A stretch of 64,000 bases of DNA from Anaerolineae bacterium. GTDB lineage: Bacteria; Chloroflexota; Anaerolineae; Aggregatilineales; Phototrophicaceae. Numbering within the stretch: the first letter of the stretch is position 1; the number at the start of each line of letters is the position of its first letter. A model generated the notes under the pieces. It was not told the origin of the DNA. It saw nothing but the letters and a program-made list of their open reading frames with translations, and made no database searches. Of the stretch, positions 17,946-27,214 are shown one piece after another. The stretch spans positions 163,700-227,699 of the forward strand of contig JAJEAA010000002.1 of the NCBI GenBank assembly GCA_022824365.1, read 5' to 3'. The translations under genes and the position numbers were made by a program.

Positions 17946-19832
17946 TCAATCCAGGTGGCTCTTGATATTGAGCGCCACTTCCTTCGTGATCCCATTGACC
18001 GCCGCCAACTCGGCGACGCTGGCGCTCTTGATGGCGTCAATCGAGTTTTCAAAATGCTTGAGCAAGACTTTGCGCCGCTTGGGTCCGACGCCGGGGATGG
18101 TCTCCAGCCGGCTGGCCAAACCCAGCTTGCGCCGCTGTTTGCGATGGCTGGTGATGGCAAAACGATGCGCTTCGTCCCGGGCTCGCTGCACTAGATACAA
18201 AGCTTCGCTGCGCCGCGGCAGCAGCACTGAGTCCGCCTTGCCCGGCAAGAAGATCTCTTCGATCCGCTTCGCCAACGACGCCAGCGGCACCCGATCAGCG
18301 ATGCCAAATTCTTCCAGCACCGAACGCGCCGCGCTAAGCTGGCCCTTGCCGCCGTCGATCAGCAGCAGGTCGGGCAGCAAGCGCCAGGTTTCGTCCTTGT
18401 CCCGGCCGTCCGGCGTGACCTCCCGCTCCCGTTCGGACGCGTTCTTCCAGCGCAGGAATCGCCTCGTCAGCGCCTCGTTCATGGACATATAATCGTCCGA
18501 GCCCGAGTGCGATACGCTGCGGATGTTGAAACGGCGATACTCGCTCTTCCGCGGGGCGCCGCGGACGAACACCACCCGGCTCGCCACGATCGCCGTCCCT
18601 TGCGTCGTGCTAATATCGAAACACTCGATGCGGTTCGGGACGCGCGGCAGTTCCAGCGCTTCCTGCAATTCCGCCATCGCTTGTTCGTGCTTGGTGGTAT
18701 CGGCTTCGAATTGCGCCCTCATCATCTGCAAGCTTTCCAGCGCATTCTCCTGCGCCAGACCGACGAGCTTGCGTTTGTCGCCCCGCTGCGGCACATGGAT
18801 CGTCACACGCGAGCCGGAACGTTTGTCGCTGAGCCAGCGCTCGATTATCCGCGCCTCCTCGACTTCCTTGGGCAGGATGAGTTCGCGCGGGATGTTGGAC
18901 GAACTGGCGTAGAACTGGCTGATGAACTGCTCCAATACGGCGGCGTCGCTCTCGCCTTCGGTATTATCCATCATGCGCGAGTCGCTGCCGATCAGCTTGC
19001 CGTTGCGAATGAACATGATCTGCACGGTCGCGTCACGGTCATCGCGCGCCAGAGCGATAACATCATGATCGGTCATATTCTTGCCGACCGCCTTGTGCTT
19101 GTTCGTGATGAAATCTATCGCCTTCAGTTGATCGCGAATGCCGGCCGCCTTCTCAAAATTGAGCGCCTCGGCGGCGTGATTCATTTCGCTCACCAGGCGC
19201 TGCTGCACATCATTCGCCCGTCCGCTCAAGACATGCATCAGTTCCTGGATCATGAAGCGATACTCATCGCGGCTGACCGCGCCGATACAGGGCGCGTTGC
19301 ATAGCTTGATATCGTGAAACAGGCAGGCGCGCTCATCGTCGCCGGTGATATCCCGATCGCAGGTTAGATAGGGAAAGGCTTTCCGCAAGTCGCTCAGCGT
19401 CTTTTGCACCACCCACATCGCCGAATAAGGACCGAAATAGCGCGAGCCGTCATTGACGATGCGGCGCGTCGTTTCCACTTTGGGGAAGGCATCGCCCCAG
19501 CCGACGCGGATATAAGGATAGCGCTTGTCGTCTTTGAGCTCGATATTGAAGCGCGGCTTATGCTTCTTGATCAGCGTCTCTTCCAGGATCAGCGCCTTGA
19601 CTTCGTTCTCAGTGATGATGAAGTCGATATCCTCAACCTCGGCGCGCATGCGCAAGGTTTTGCTGTTGCCATCCGCCTGCGTCGTGAAGTAACTGCGAAC
19701 GCGATTGCGCAAGCGCTTCGCCTTGCCGACGTAGATGATCTTGCCGCGCCCGTTCTTGAGCAAATAGACGCCGGCTTTGGCGGGCAAGTTCTTCAGAATC
19801 GTCTCGATATGCTGCGGCTTTTCGTAGACCAT
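17946..19832 (-). CDS. uvrC: Excinuclease ABC subunit C
   Basis: 628 residues, full length. N-terminal GIY-YIG nuclease: AGVYLLKNGRGKIIYVGKAKRLRNRVRSYF. A Cys cluster with ACLFHDIKLCNAPC, then the UVR motif (NHAAEALNFEKAAGIRDQLKAI), the RNase H-like C-terminal nuclease (RIECFDISTTQGTAIVASRVVF and LLLIDGGKGQLSAA), and a helix-hairpin-helix end (TIPGVGPKRRKVLLKHF). It makes both incisions in nucleotide excision repair with UvrAB. It is divergent from the division cluster across 155 bases; AT-rich -10-like elements are present in that gap on its strand. Confidence 0.96.
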   Translation of the reverse strand: MVYEKPQHIETILKNLPAKAGVYLLKNGRGKIIYVGKAKRLRNRVRSYFTTQADGNSKTLRMRAEVEDIDFIITENEVKALILEETLIKKHKPRFNIELKDDKRYPYIRVGWGDAFPKVETTRRIVNDGSRYFGPYSAMWVVQKTLSDLRKAFPYLTCDRDITGDDERACLFHDIKLCNAPCIGAVSRDEYRFMIQELMHVLSGRANDVQQRLVSEMNHAAEALNFEKAAGIRDQLKAIDFITNKHKAVGKNMTDHDVIALARDDRDATVQIMFIRNGKLIGSDSRMMDNTEGESDAAVLEQFISQFYASSSNIPRELILPKEVEEARIIERWLSDKRSGSRVTIHVPQRGDKRKLVGLAQENALESLQMMRAQFEADTTKHEQAMAELQEALELPRVPNRIECFDISTTQGTAIVASRVVFVRGAPRKSEYRRFNIRSVSHSGSDDYMSMNEALTRRFLRWKNASEREREVTPDGRDKDETWRLLPDLLLIDGGKGQLSAARSVLEEFGIADRVPLASLAKRIEEIFLPGKADSVLLPRRSEALYLVQRARDEAHRFAITSHRKQRRKLGLASRLETIPGVGPKRRKVLLKHFENSIDAIKSASVAELAAVNGITKEVALNIKSHLD

Positions 19833-19987
19833 CAGAGTGATTATTGTATTGGCTTCTGAACTGATTTCTCATCATTTTAGCACGATCCGGCATCGCGGGG
19901 CATTGAGCCGGCGGCGCCTTCGGACTCCCGAAATCCAGCCAACTGCACTATGCTTTAGGCGAGCCATACAATAACCGTTCACCAAAG

Positions 19988-20923
19988 ATGAAATCTCATA
20001 TTCCTGTGCTCTTGCCAGCTGTCATCGAAGCGCTGCGACCGGCTGATCCAGCGGTCCGGCGGCTGATTGACGGCACGGTCGGCGGCGGCGGCCACAGCCA
20101 GGCTCTGCTCGACGCCGGCATCGAGGAAGTCCTGGCGCTTGACCGCGATGCCAAGGCGATTGCCACAGCGCGTCAAAGGCTGGCGGCTTTTAATCGGCAA
20201 GTCGCCTTTCATCACGGCAGCTACCTGGAAATGCGGGCGGCAGCGGCAGCGCTCGGCTGGACGGCGGTCGACGCGATACTGCTCGATCTGGGTCTGTCGT
20301 CCCTGCAAATTGACGACCCCGCCCGCGGCTTCTCCTTCCGCTTTGACGCGCCGCTGGATATGCGCTTTGACGCCAGCGACGAAGGAGCAACCGCATTCGA
20401 TCTGGTCAATAGGCTGTCAAGCGATGAACTGGCGGACCTGCTATTTCGCTATGGCGAAGAGCGTCATGCGCGCCGCATCGCACGGGCGATCGTGGAGCGG
20501 CAGCCAATTTCATCCACACGCGAACTTGCCGAATTAGTAGCGAGCGCCATGCCGGCAGCGCCGCGCCGAAGGTCCAGAATGCATCCGGCCACGAAGACTT
20601 TTCAAGCGCTGCGCATCGCCGTCAATCAGGAATTGGACGCGGTCGAGCAGGTCATTCCAGTCGCCATTGACCTGCTGCGCCCAGGCGGCCGCCTGGCTGT
20701 CATCACCTTTCACAGTCTCGAAGATCGGCTCGTCAAACAAGCCTTCAAGCGACAGGCGACCGAGTTGGTCTCACCGCCCGGCATGGCGTCCATCGAGGCA
20801 AAGCCGGCTGAAGTCATGTTGGTAAATCGCAAGCCTGTCGCGCCCGATCGCGCCGAGCTCGAGGCCAATCCGCGAAGCCGCAGCGCCAAACTGCGCGTCA
20901 TCGAAAAGCTGCAAGCCAAATGA
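19988..20923 (+). CDS. rsmH: 16S rRNA (cytosine-1402-N4)-methyltransferase
   Basis: 311 residues, standard length. Motifs: HIPVLLPAVIEAL at the start, GTVGGGGHSQALLDAGI (SAM site), AILLDLGLSSLQID, RGFSFRFDAPLDMRFD, and at the end AVITFHSLEDRLVKQAFKR. It methylates the ribosomal P-site base C1402. It begins the dcw cluster; mraZ, which often precedes it, is missing. Upstream, TACAAT around 19969 is the best -10 candidate. Confidence 0.96.
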   Translation: MKSHIPVLLPAVIEALRPADPAVRRLIDGTVGGGGHSQALLDAGIEEVLALDRDAKAIATARQRLAAFNRQVAFHHGSYLEMRAAAAALGWTAVDAILLDLGLSSLQIDDPARGFSFRFDAPLDMRFDASDEGATAFDLVNRLSSDELADLLFRYGEERHARRIARAIVERQPISSTRELAELVASAMPAAPRRRSRMHPATKTFQALRIAVNQELDAVEQVIPVAIDLLRPGGRLAVITFHSLEDRLVKQAFKRQATELVSPPGMASIEAKPAEVMLVNRKPVAPDRAELEANPRSRSAKLRVIEKLQAK

Positions 20924-21034
20924 ACTTGAGTTGCGCATAATCGCATTTCGTATACATTGGATAATGAGATGTTCGGCAGCTTAACGCAAGCTGTTGCCAT
21001 CTGTCTGTTTCAGTCTGATGGGCGAGTCTGTCGC

Positions 21035-21505
21035 ATGTCGCAAGCCTGGTTTCAACATACATTCAGCCGCAAACGCTTCCGAACGCGTAGTCAGGCGACC
21101 GCGCTGGCGATATTAGGCGTCGCGATTCTGCTAATCCTGGGCAGTTTGTATTTGTCACAAGTGGCGTCCTTCGCCATCACCAATCGACAGATCGAAGATT
21201 TGATCAGCCGCCGGGACGCGCTAAAGCGACAGAACGAGAAACTTATTGGCGAGATTGCCAGTTACCGGACGGTCCCGCGCCTTTTCGCTCGCGCCGTCGA
21301 GATCGGGTTCCGTCCCGCTACCAATGCCGATATCGACTACGTTCTGATCGAGGGGTATAAGCCCAACCGCAATCGAGCGTCGGCCACAACTGCCGAAGAC
21401 AGCCGAATAGAGCCGGAGGCGCCGATCTATGAAGAAACATTCAGTGGCTGGCTGGAACAGCAGTTGGCGCTGGTGAGCAAACAATTTCAGTCATTTGGCA
21501 ATTGA
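21035..21505 (+). CDS. FtsL-like septum protein
   Basis: 156 residues from ATG 21035; an upstream TTG start is less likely. One membrane helix (ALAILGVAILLILGSLYLSQVASF) is followed by a coiled-coil-like segment (TNRQIEDLISRRDALKRQNEKLIGEIASYR) and a short conserved tail segment (RAVEIGFRPA). This architecture and position between rsmH and ftsI are those of FtsL, which holds FtsQ/FtsB and the FtsWI pair at the division site. A disordered C-terminal tail of about 50 residues follows. Identity rests on architecture and place; FtsL proteins diverge strongly. Confidence 0.7.
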   Translation: MSQAWFQHTFSRKRFRTRSQATALAILGVAILLILGSLYLSQVASFAITNRQIEDLISRRDALKRQNEKLIGEIASYRTVPRLFARAVEIGFRPATNADIDYVLIEGYKPNRNRASATTAEDSRIEPEAPIYEETFSGWLEQQLALVSKQFQSFGN

Positions 21506-21519
21506 TGGGATAAGACGCC

Positions 21520-23274
21520 ATGCAAGGCCCGTCATCACAGAAGGCTACAATTCAAGCGCGTCTGCCCTTCGTGGCGATTTTTCTAATCTTATTGGCGGCT
21601 TACCTGGTCATCAATCTCGCCAATTTCCAGTTCTTCCCGCGCTCTGTCCGGCAAGAGTTGGAAAAAATTGGCAATTCTATTACCAATACGACCTTGCGAA
21701 TCCCGGCCGAGCGCGGCCGAATCTACGATCGCGATGGCGAGCCCTTCGCCTTCAACGTCATCCAATACCGCCTCGGCATCAGCCCGGCGCTGGTTGCGGC
21801 CGGGTACGCCGAAAGCCTTAGCGAGACGCTTGCGGAAATCCTGGACCTGCCCGAGTCCGAGATAATTCGCAAAGCCACCAGCGAAAATGTCTGGGAATTC
21901 CTCGCTGGTCCAATATCAGCTGAGCAAGGACAAGCCATCGCCGCGCTCGATGAAATCTCACTGGGCTTGGAAGAGATCCCCAAACGCTTTTATCCACAAG
22001 GCGAGTTGGCGGCGCATGTCATAGGCATTGTCGTCGATGACGGTTTGCGCGGCGCGCTGGGCGTCGAAGGCGCTTATAACGACACGCTCTCCGGCCGCGT
22101 CCTTGATCTTTCGGTGAGCAATGTGCCGTTCGACTTGCCGGAAGATCGGCCCGCCGAACAGCGCGGGCAAGACATTGTCTTGACGATTGACCGCGATGTA
22201 CAGTTCTGGGTGGAAACCGAACTGAAGAATGCGATTGAGGAATACAATGCTTTCCGCGGCACCGTCATCGTGATGGACCCGCGCAATGGCGATGTCCTGG
22301 CTTTAGCCAATCATCCGTCTATCGACCCCAACAATTTTCTTGAAATCGCCGACCCTAACTTGCGCGTCAACCCGGCGATCAACGAGACCTACGAGCCGGG
22401 CTCGCTGATGCTTGTCCTGACTGTCGCCGGCGCGCTCGAAAAAGGCGTGATATCCCCTTTTTGGACCTATAACGACACCGGCTACATAGAAGTCGGCGGC
22501 CGCGATATATATAACGCCACCTACCGATCCTACGGGACGACTGATGTGACGACAATCCTGATGAGCTCTCTTAATGTCGGCGCGACAAAGATTGCCTTGG
22601 AAATGGGCACGAGCAATTTTTATGGCATGATGCGGGCGTTCGGCCTTGGGCAAGCAACCGGAGTCGGCCTCTTCGCGGAGGAGCGTGGGGAACTGCGAAT
22701 ACCGGGCGACTCCGACTGGAGCGAGAGTTTTCTTGGCCTCAATAGTCATGGACAAAGCATTGAGGTCACACCGATGCAGATGATCACCGCCTTCGCCGCA
22801 ATCGCGAATGACGGCATCATGCGTCAGCCGCGCATCGTCCGCCAGGTCATCAACGCGGACGGCGTCGAAGACGCGCGCCCCTCGACGATCCGCCGGGTCG
22901 TTTCGGCGGAGACAGCCGCCCTTGTCAAAAATATGCTGATTCTCGTCGTGCGTGATGGCGCGCCCGCCGCAGAATTGCCCGGGTATTCTATCGCCGGTAT
23001 GCCCGGCACCGCCAAGATTTCTACCGCCGTAGCCTTTGAAGAAGGGCGAAACGCCAAAATCCTGTCCTTCATAGGCTTCTTGCCCGCCGACGATCCGCAA
23101 GTGGCGGTCATGGTAAAAATGGACCGACCGGACGCCGACTTCGGCCACCAAGTGGCAGCGCCTTTATTCAGGCGTATTGCCGATCGCCTTGTTATTTTGC
23201 TCGAGATACCGGATGATAATGTAAGGGCTCGTTTGACAGACGTTGAAGCGAACCTTAACGGAAGCAATAATTAG
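21520..23274 (+). CDS. FtsI-like penicillin-binding protein with degenerate active site
   Basis: 584 residues. An N-terminal membrane helix (FVAIFLILLAAYLVINLANF) precedes the pedestal domain (IPAERGRIYDRDGEPFAFNV), then a transpeptidase-like domain. Motif 1 at residues 295-298 reads SLML inside YEPGSLMLVLT, where active enzymes have SxxK (the lysine is Leu, codon 22411-22413). Motif 2 is intact as SLN at 350-352. Motif 3, normally KTG, reads MPG at 494-496 in AGMPGTAK. The nucleophile Ser is kept but both lysines are gone. The frame is uninterrupted, so this is not decay by frameshift. It sits in the usual ftsI place between ftsL and mraY; probably a scaffold for FtsW rather than a working transpeptidase. 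Confidence 0.85.
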   Translation: MQGPSSQKATIQARLPFVAIFLILLAAYLVINLANFQFFPRSVRQELEKIGNSITNTTLRIPAERGRIYDRDGEPFAFNVIQYRLGISPALVAAGYAESLSETLAEILDLPESEIIRKATSENVWEFLAGPISAEQGQAIAALDEISLGLEEIPKRFYPQGELAAHVIGIVVDDGLRGALGVEGAYNDTLSGRVLDLSVSNVPFDLPEDRPAEQRGQDIVLTIDRDVQFWVETELKNAIEEYNAFRGTVIVMDPRNGDVLALANHPSIDPNNFLEIADPNLRVNPAINETYEPGSLMLVLTVAGALEKGVISPFWTYNDTGYIEVGGRDIYNATYRSYGTTDVTTILMSSLNVGATKIALEMGTSNFYGMMRAFGLGQATGVGLFAEERGELRIPGDSDWSESFLGLNSHGQSIEVTPMQMITAFAAIANDGIMRQPRIVRQVINADGVEDARPSTIRRVVSAETAALVKNMLILVVRDGAPAAELPGYSIAGMPGTAKISTAVAFEEGRNAKILSFIGFLPADDPQVAVMVKMDRPDADFGHQVAAPLFRRIADRLVILLEIPDDNVRARLTDVEANLNGSNN

Positions 23275-23287
23275 GCATTTCGTATTC

Positions 23288-24313
23288 ATGGATGGTCAAT
23301 TACCACTGGCGCTGAGCGTTGGCGGCGCTACTTTTCTTCTCGGCGTCATCTGGGGCGGCCCATTTGTCGAGATTCTGCATCGCCTGAAGCTGGGCAAGCA
23401 GATTCGCGCCGAGTTGATGGACAGCCACCACGTACAAAAGATCGGCACGCCGACCATGGGCGGCATCATGATCATCCTGCCGACCATTGCCATCACCCTG
23501 GCGCTCAATATCTCGCGCATCGTAGAGGAAGGATCGGGGCGAAGCATACTTGTGCCCTTGTTTGTTCTGATCGGTTTCGCCTTCCTTGGCTTGATCGACG
23601 ACTGGGAAGGCATACAGACCTCGCGCGGCAATATCGGTGAAGGGCTCTCCGGCACGATCAAGTTCGCCGGTCAAATCTTGTTGGCGCTGGCCGCTTCAAT
23701 AATCATCTCGCATTTTCAATTCTCGTATGCCAACTCGCTGCTTCTACCCTTGCTGCAAATCGAGATACCTTTGCATCCGGTGCTCTTCGTCAGCATCAGC
23801 ACCTTCATCATTGTCGCAACGTCAAACGCGACTAACTTCACCGATGGTTTGGATGGGCTTGCCGGCATCATTACGGCCACTGCTTTCGGCGCCTATGGCG
23901 TCATCGCCTTTCTGCATGAACAAATCTTTCTGGTCGAGCTTTGTTTTGTGGTCGTCGGCGCCTGCTTCGCCTTTCTTTGGTACAATGCGCACCCGGCGCA
24001 ACTTTTCATGGGCGATACCGGCTCCCTCGCCTTGGGCGCCGCATTGGGCACAGCGGCAGTGATGACTGGCCAGTGGCTGCTGCTGCCGGTTATCGCCATC
24101 GTGCCCGTGATGGAAATCCTGAGCGTGATACTGCAGGTCGCCTCGGCCAAGCTGAGCCGGCGCTTCTATGGCGTCGATATTCGACCATTCCGCCGCACGC
24201 CCATTCATCATCACTTTGAACTCGGCGGCTGGAGTGAAACACAAATCGTCCAGCGCTTTTGGCTGATCGGCATCTTGAGCGCATTCGTCGGCGTCGCCCT
24301 GGCGCTTCTCTAG
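23288..24313 (+). CDS. mraY: Phospho-N-acetylmuramoyl-pentapeptide transferase
   Basis: 341 residues from ATG 23288; an upstream TTG would overlap the preceding gene. About ten membrane helices. Landmarks: HHVQKIGTPTMGG, LGLIDDWE, SNATNFTDGLDGLAGI, LFMGDTGSLALGAALG, and RRTPIHHHFELGGWSE, which together carry the conserved Asp/His catalytic set. It transfers phospho-MurNAc-pentapeptide onto undecaprenyl phosphate to make lipid I. The presence of mraY and murG shows the organism makes lipid II in spite of the altered FtsI. Confidence 0.95.
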   Translation: MDGQLPLALSVGGATFLLGVIWGGPFVEILHRLKLGKQIRAELMDSHHVQKIGTPTMGGIMIILPTIAITLALNISRIVEEGSGRSILVPLFVLIGFAFLGLIDDWEGIQTSRGNIGEGLSGTIKFAGQILLALAASIIISHFQFSYANSLLLPLLQIEIPLHPVLFVSISTFIIVATSNATNFTDGLDGLAGIITATAFGAYGVIAFLHEQIFLVELCFVVVGACFAFLWYNAHPAQLFMGDTGSLALGAALGTAAVMTGQWLLLPVIAIVPVMEILSVILQVASAKLSRRFYGVDIRPFRRTPIHHHFELGGWSETQIVQRFWLIGILSAFVGVALALL

Positions 24314-24448
24314 CTGCCAGCTGCAAACAGCAAATTTGAGGCGTCGAGTGACACCATGCGCGCAATTGGCGCGACATGACGACGCTTCGACTGAGCAATG
24401 CACTATAATACAAGTGTTCTGTAGGCTGCCGCGTCTAACGAGGAAAGC

Positions 24449-25858
24449 ATGACGGGTCGCGATCAATTGGCGGGCAAACGTGTTGTCGTCTTCGGCTTCG
24501 GTCGTCAAGGCGCGGCTCTGGCTCGTTGGCTGCCAACTGTAGGCGCCGAGGCGCTCGTGACGGACAGCCGCAGCGCCAGGCAACTGAACCTGCGCCGCCG
24601 CGATTATCCCGGCGTCCGCTTCTATCTCGGCGGGCATCCGGAAGACGTGCTGATCGGCGCGCGTCTCATCTGTGTTTCGGGCGGCGTCCCGCTTGACTTG
24701 CCGATTCTGTCACTGGCGCGCGAGCGCGGCATCCCCTTCAGCAACGACGCGCAACTCTTCCTGGAGCGTTGCCCGGCTCCGGTCATCGGCATCACCGGCA
24801 GCGCTGGCAAGACAACCACGACCGCCCTAGTGGCGAAGATCGTTGCCAATTCCGGCTACAAAGTTTGGCTCGGCGGCAACATCGGCAACCCCTTGATCGA
24901 GGACCTCCCGCGGATTAAAGCCGATCATATCGTCGTCATGGAACTCTCAAGTTTTCAACTGGAGTTAATGCGGCAGAGCCCGCGCGTCGCCGCCCTCCTC
25001 AATCTGACGCCAAACCATCTGGACCGGCACGGCTCTTTCGAGAATTACGCCAGCGCAAAAGCCAACATTCTCCGATACCAGCGCCCGGCGGATGTGGCCG
25101 TTTTGGGGCGGGACAGCCCGGCCAGCAAAGCATTTGAACCGGCTGTCGCGGGCGAGTTACTGGCTTTCAGCCTGTACGACATGGTGCCGCATGGAGCTTT
25201 TATGTTGGGCAGCCGGCTGCTGGTGGCCGGCTCAGCCAGCTTCGACATGAACCCGCATGTCGTTTGCGAACGCGACGATATTCGCCTGCGCGGCGATCAC
25301 AACGCGCTCAATGTGCTGGCGGCTTGCGCCATAACCGGCGGCATGGGCTTGGCAATCGATCGCCCCGGTGTCATGCCGGAAGTCATGCGCGCGACCATTC
25401 GCGATTTCCAACCGGTCGAACACCGCCTGGAAAAAGTGCGGACGCTCGCCGGCGTGACCTGGGTCAATGACAGCATCGCCACGGCGCCGGAACGCCTTCT
25501 GGCCGCGCTAAACAGCTTTGATGAACCGCTGGTGCTTCTCATCGGCGGCGCTGACAAAGATCTCCCTTGGGAAGCCGCGATACAGGTCGCGCTGAGCAAA
25601 GCGAAGCACATCATCGTTTTCGGCAAAGATGGCGAGAAACAAGTCGCCACAAAAGTGACAGATCTGCTGAACATGCTGCGCGCAAGCGATGATCAGTTCA
25701 CGCGCGCGCCCGACCTCGAAGCCGCCGTCGCCCGCGCCGCCGAAGTCGCAAAAGACGGCGATGTCGTCCTCTTTTCGCCCGGCGGCACCAGTTACGACGC
25801 CTACGCCGATTTTGCTGAACGCGGGATTCACTTTCGCCAATTGGTTTCTGAACTATAA
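24449..25858 (+). CDS. murD: UDP-N-acetylmuramoyl-L-alanine:D-glutamate ligase
   Basis: 469 residues. N-terminal Rossmann-like UMP-binding region (KRVVVFGFGRQGAALARWL), P-loop GITGSAGKTTTTALVAKI, then VMELSSFQLELM, NLTPNHLDRHGSFENYASAKANI, and the C-terminal WVNDSIATAPERLLAALNSF. It adds D-glutamate to UDP-MurNAc-L-Ala in the cytoplasm. A 135-base gap separates it from mraY, with a -10-like TATAAT at 24404-24409; a promoter inside the cluster is possible. Confidence 0.94.
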   Translation: MTGRDQLAGKRVVVFGFGRQGAALARWLPTVGAEALVTDSRSARQLNLRRRDYPGVRFYLGGHPEDVLIGARLICVSGGVPLDLPILSLARERGIPFSNDAQLFLERCPAPVIGITGSAGKTTTTALVAKIVANSGYKVWLGGNIGNPLIEDLPRIKADHIVVMELSSFQLELMRQSPRVAALLNLTPNHLDRHGSFENYASAKANILRYQRPADVAVLGRDSPASKAFEPAVAGELLAFSLYDMVPHGAFMLGSRLLVAGSASFDMNPHVVCERDDIRLRGDHNALNVLAACAITGGMGLAIDRPGVMPEVMRATIRDFQPVEHRLEKVRTLAGVTWVNDSIATAPERLLAALNSFDEPLVLLIGGADKDLPWEAAIQVALSKAKHIIVFGKDGEKQVATKVTDLLNMLRASDDQFTRAPDLEAAVARAAEVAKDGDVVLFSPGGTSYDAYADFAERGIHFRQLVSEL

Positions 25859-25894
25859 TGAATCGGGCAGTCCTGTATTCTGCCGAGGAGCTTC

Positions 25895-27214
25895 ATGACC
25901 GACCAAGCCAATCCTGACGCCAGGCGCCATCGTCGCCGTCGCATTCGGCAGCGGCCCGGTTTTACCGTCATGACCGATGACAGCTCCCGTCCCGTCCGGC
26001 TCCCGCGGCGTCAGATCTTGCCCAACTTCGATAAACCCATGCTCGCTATTGTGCTTCTGCTGCTCATCATTGGCGCCCTGATGGTCTTCAGCGCCACTTG
26101 GGACTGGAGCAACCAGACCTATGGCAGCGCCGCCGGCTTCTTCGTCGAGGAACACTTGCGCAACGTGATCGTCTCGGTCATTGCGCTGTTGATCTTCGCC
26201 ATCGTGGATTACCGCTTCTGGAAACGATTTGCTGTCTGGCTGCTTTTCTTCACCATCGTCTCCCTGGTAGCGGTGCGAATCTTTGGCGAGGACATCTTTG
26301 GCGCGCGGCGTTCATTCACCGGCGGCCGCTTGCAACCGGGCGAATTGGCTGAGTTCACCATCGTCTTTTATCTGGCTGCCTGGCTTGGCTCGCATAATGC
26401 CCGAGTGCGCAGTTTCTTTTACGGGCTTGTGCCCTTCGCGCTGATTGTGGGTGTCATCGCCTATCTCATTGTTCTCCAGCCGGATTTGAGTTCGGCTGCG
26501 ATTGTCGTGCTCACCGCCGGCGTGATGTTTTTTGTCGCTGGCGCAAACGTTCTTCATATCGGCGCCGTCGGCGCGAGCGCGCTGACTTTAGGTCTAATCG
26601 TCCTGCAATCCTGGCAATACGCCCAGGACCGCATCGCCAATTTCCTGGTCGGCTTAACCGATATCACGCTGACGGACTACCATACGTTGCAAGCGATTAC
26701 CGCTTTTGTCCGCGGCGGCTGGTTCGGCGTTGGCGTCGGTCAATCACAGCAGAAGTTTGGCGCGCTGCCGGCGCCGCACACCGACAGCATTTTTGCCATC
26801 ATCGGCGAAGAACTCGGGGTGATGGGCGCCGCGGTTGTTGTCGCGCTATACATCGCCTTCGCCATTCGCGGCTTTCAGACGGCGCGTCTGGCCAAAGACA
26901 ATTTCGGCGCGCTGCTTTGCGTCGGCTTTACCGCGTGGGTCATCATCCAGGCGCTGCTGAATATCGCCGTCATGACCGGCGTAGTCCCCTCCACCGGCGT
27001 GCCCTTGCCATTCATCAGCTTTGGCGGGTCCTCGCTATTGGTTGTCATGATCGGCGTCGGACTAATGCTGAGTGTGCACCGCATCGCCACGCGCCGCAAA
27101 CCTGCCTCGGAACGGAGAAGCGATATTGCGAATTTTGATAGGAGCTGGCGGCACCGGCGGGCACGTCTATCCCGCGCTGGCAACCGCCCAGGCGCTGCTC
27201 CAAGCCGGGGATGA
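25895..27214 (+). CDS. ftsW: FtsW lipid II polymerase (SEDS family)
   Basis: 439 residues with about ten membrane helices. SEDS landmarks: FSATWDWS near the first helix, RRSFTGGRLQPGELAEFTIVFYLA (conserved loop), QPDLSSAAIVVLTAG, GVGVGQSQQKFGALPAPHTDSIFAIIGEELG, and VVPSTGVPLPFISFGGSSL. It polymerises glycan strands at the septum with a PBP partner. A basic cytoplasmic N-terminus of about 45 residues precedes the first helix. The last 30 residues, arginine-rich and unlike other FtsW ends, are read from bases that overlap the first 89 bases of murG. A TATAAT box at 25854-25859 lies inside the end of murD. Confidence 0.93.
   Translation: MTDQANPDARRHRRRRIRQRPGFTVMTDDSSRPVRLPRRQILPNFDKPMLAIVLLLLIIGALMVFSATWDWSNQTYGSAAGFFVEEHLRNVIVSVIALLIFAIVDYRFWKRFAVWLLFFTIVSLVAVRIFGEDIFGARRSFTGGRLQPGELAEFTIVFYLAAWLGSHNARVRSFFYGLVPFALIVGVIAYLIVLQPDLSSAAIVVLTAGVMFFVAGANVLHIGAVGASALTLGLIVLQSWQYAQDRIANFLVGLTDITLTDYHTLQAITAFVRGGWFGVGVGQSQQKFGALPAPHTDSIFAIIGEELGVMGAAVVVALYIAFAIRGFQTARLAKDNFGALLCVGFTAWVIIQALLNIAVMTGVVPSTGVPLPFISFGGSSLLVVMIGVGLMLSVHRIATRRKPASERRSDIANFDRSWRHRRARLSRAGNRPGAAPSRG

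Noticed and set aside
22303..23151. Open frame opposite the FtsI-like gene, considered as the real gene because FtsI is degenerate
   Set aside because: The plus-strand protein keeps a full PBP architecture and position; the antisense reading has no domain.
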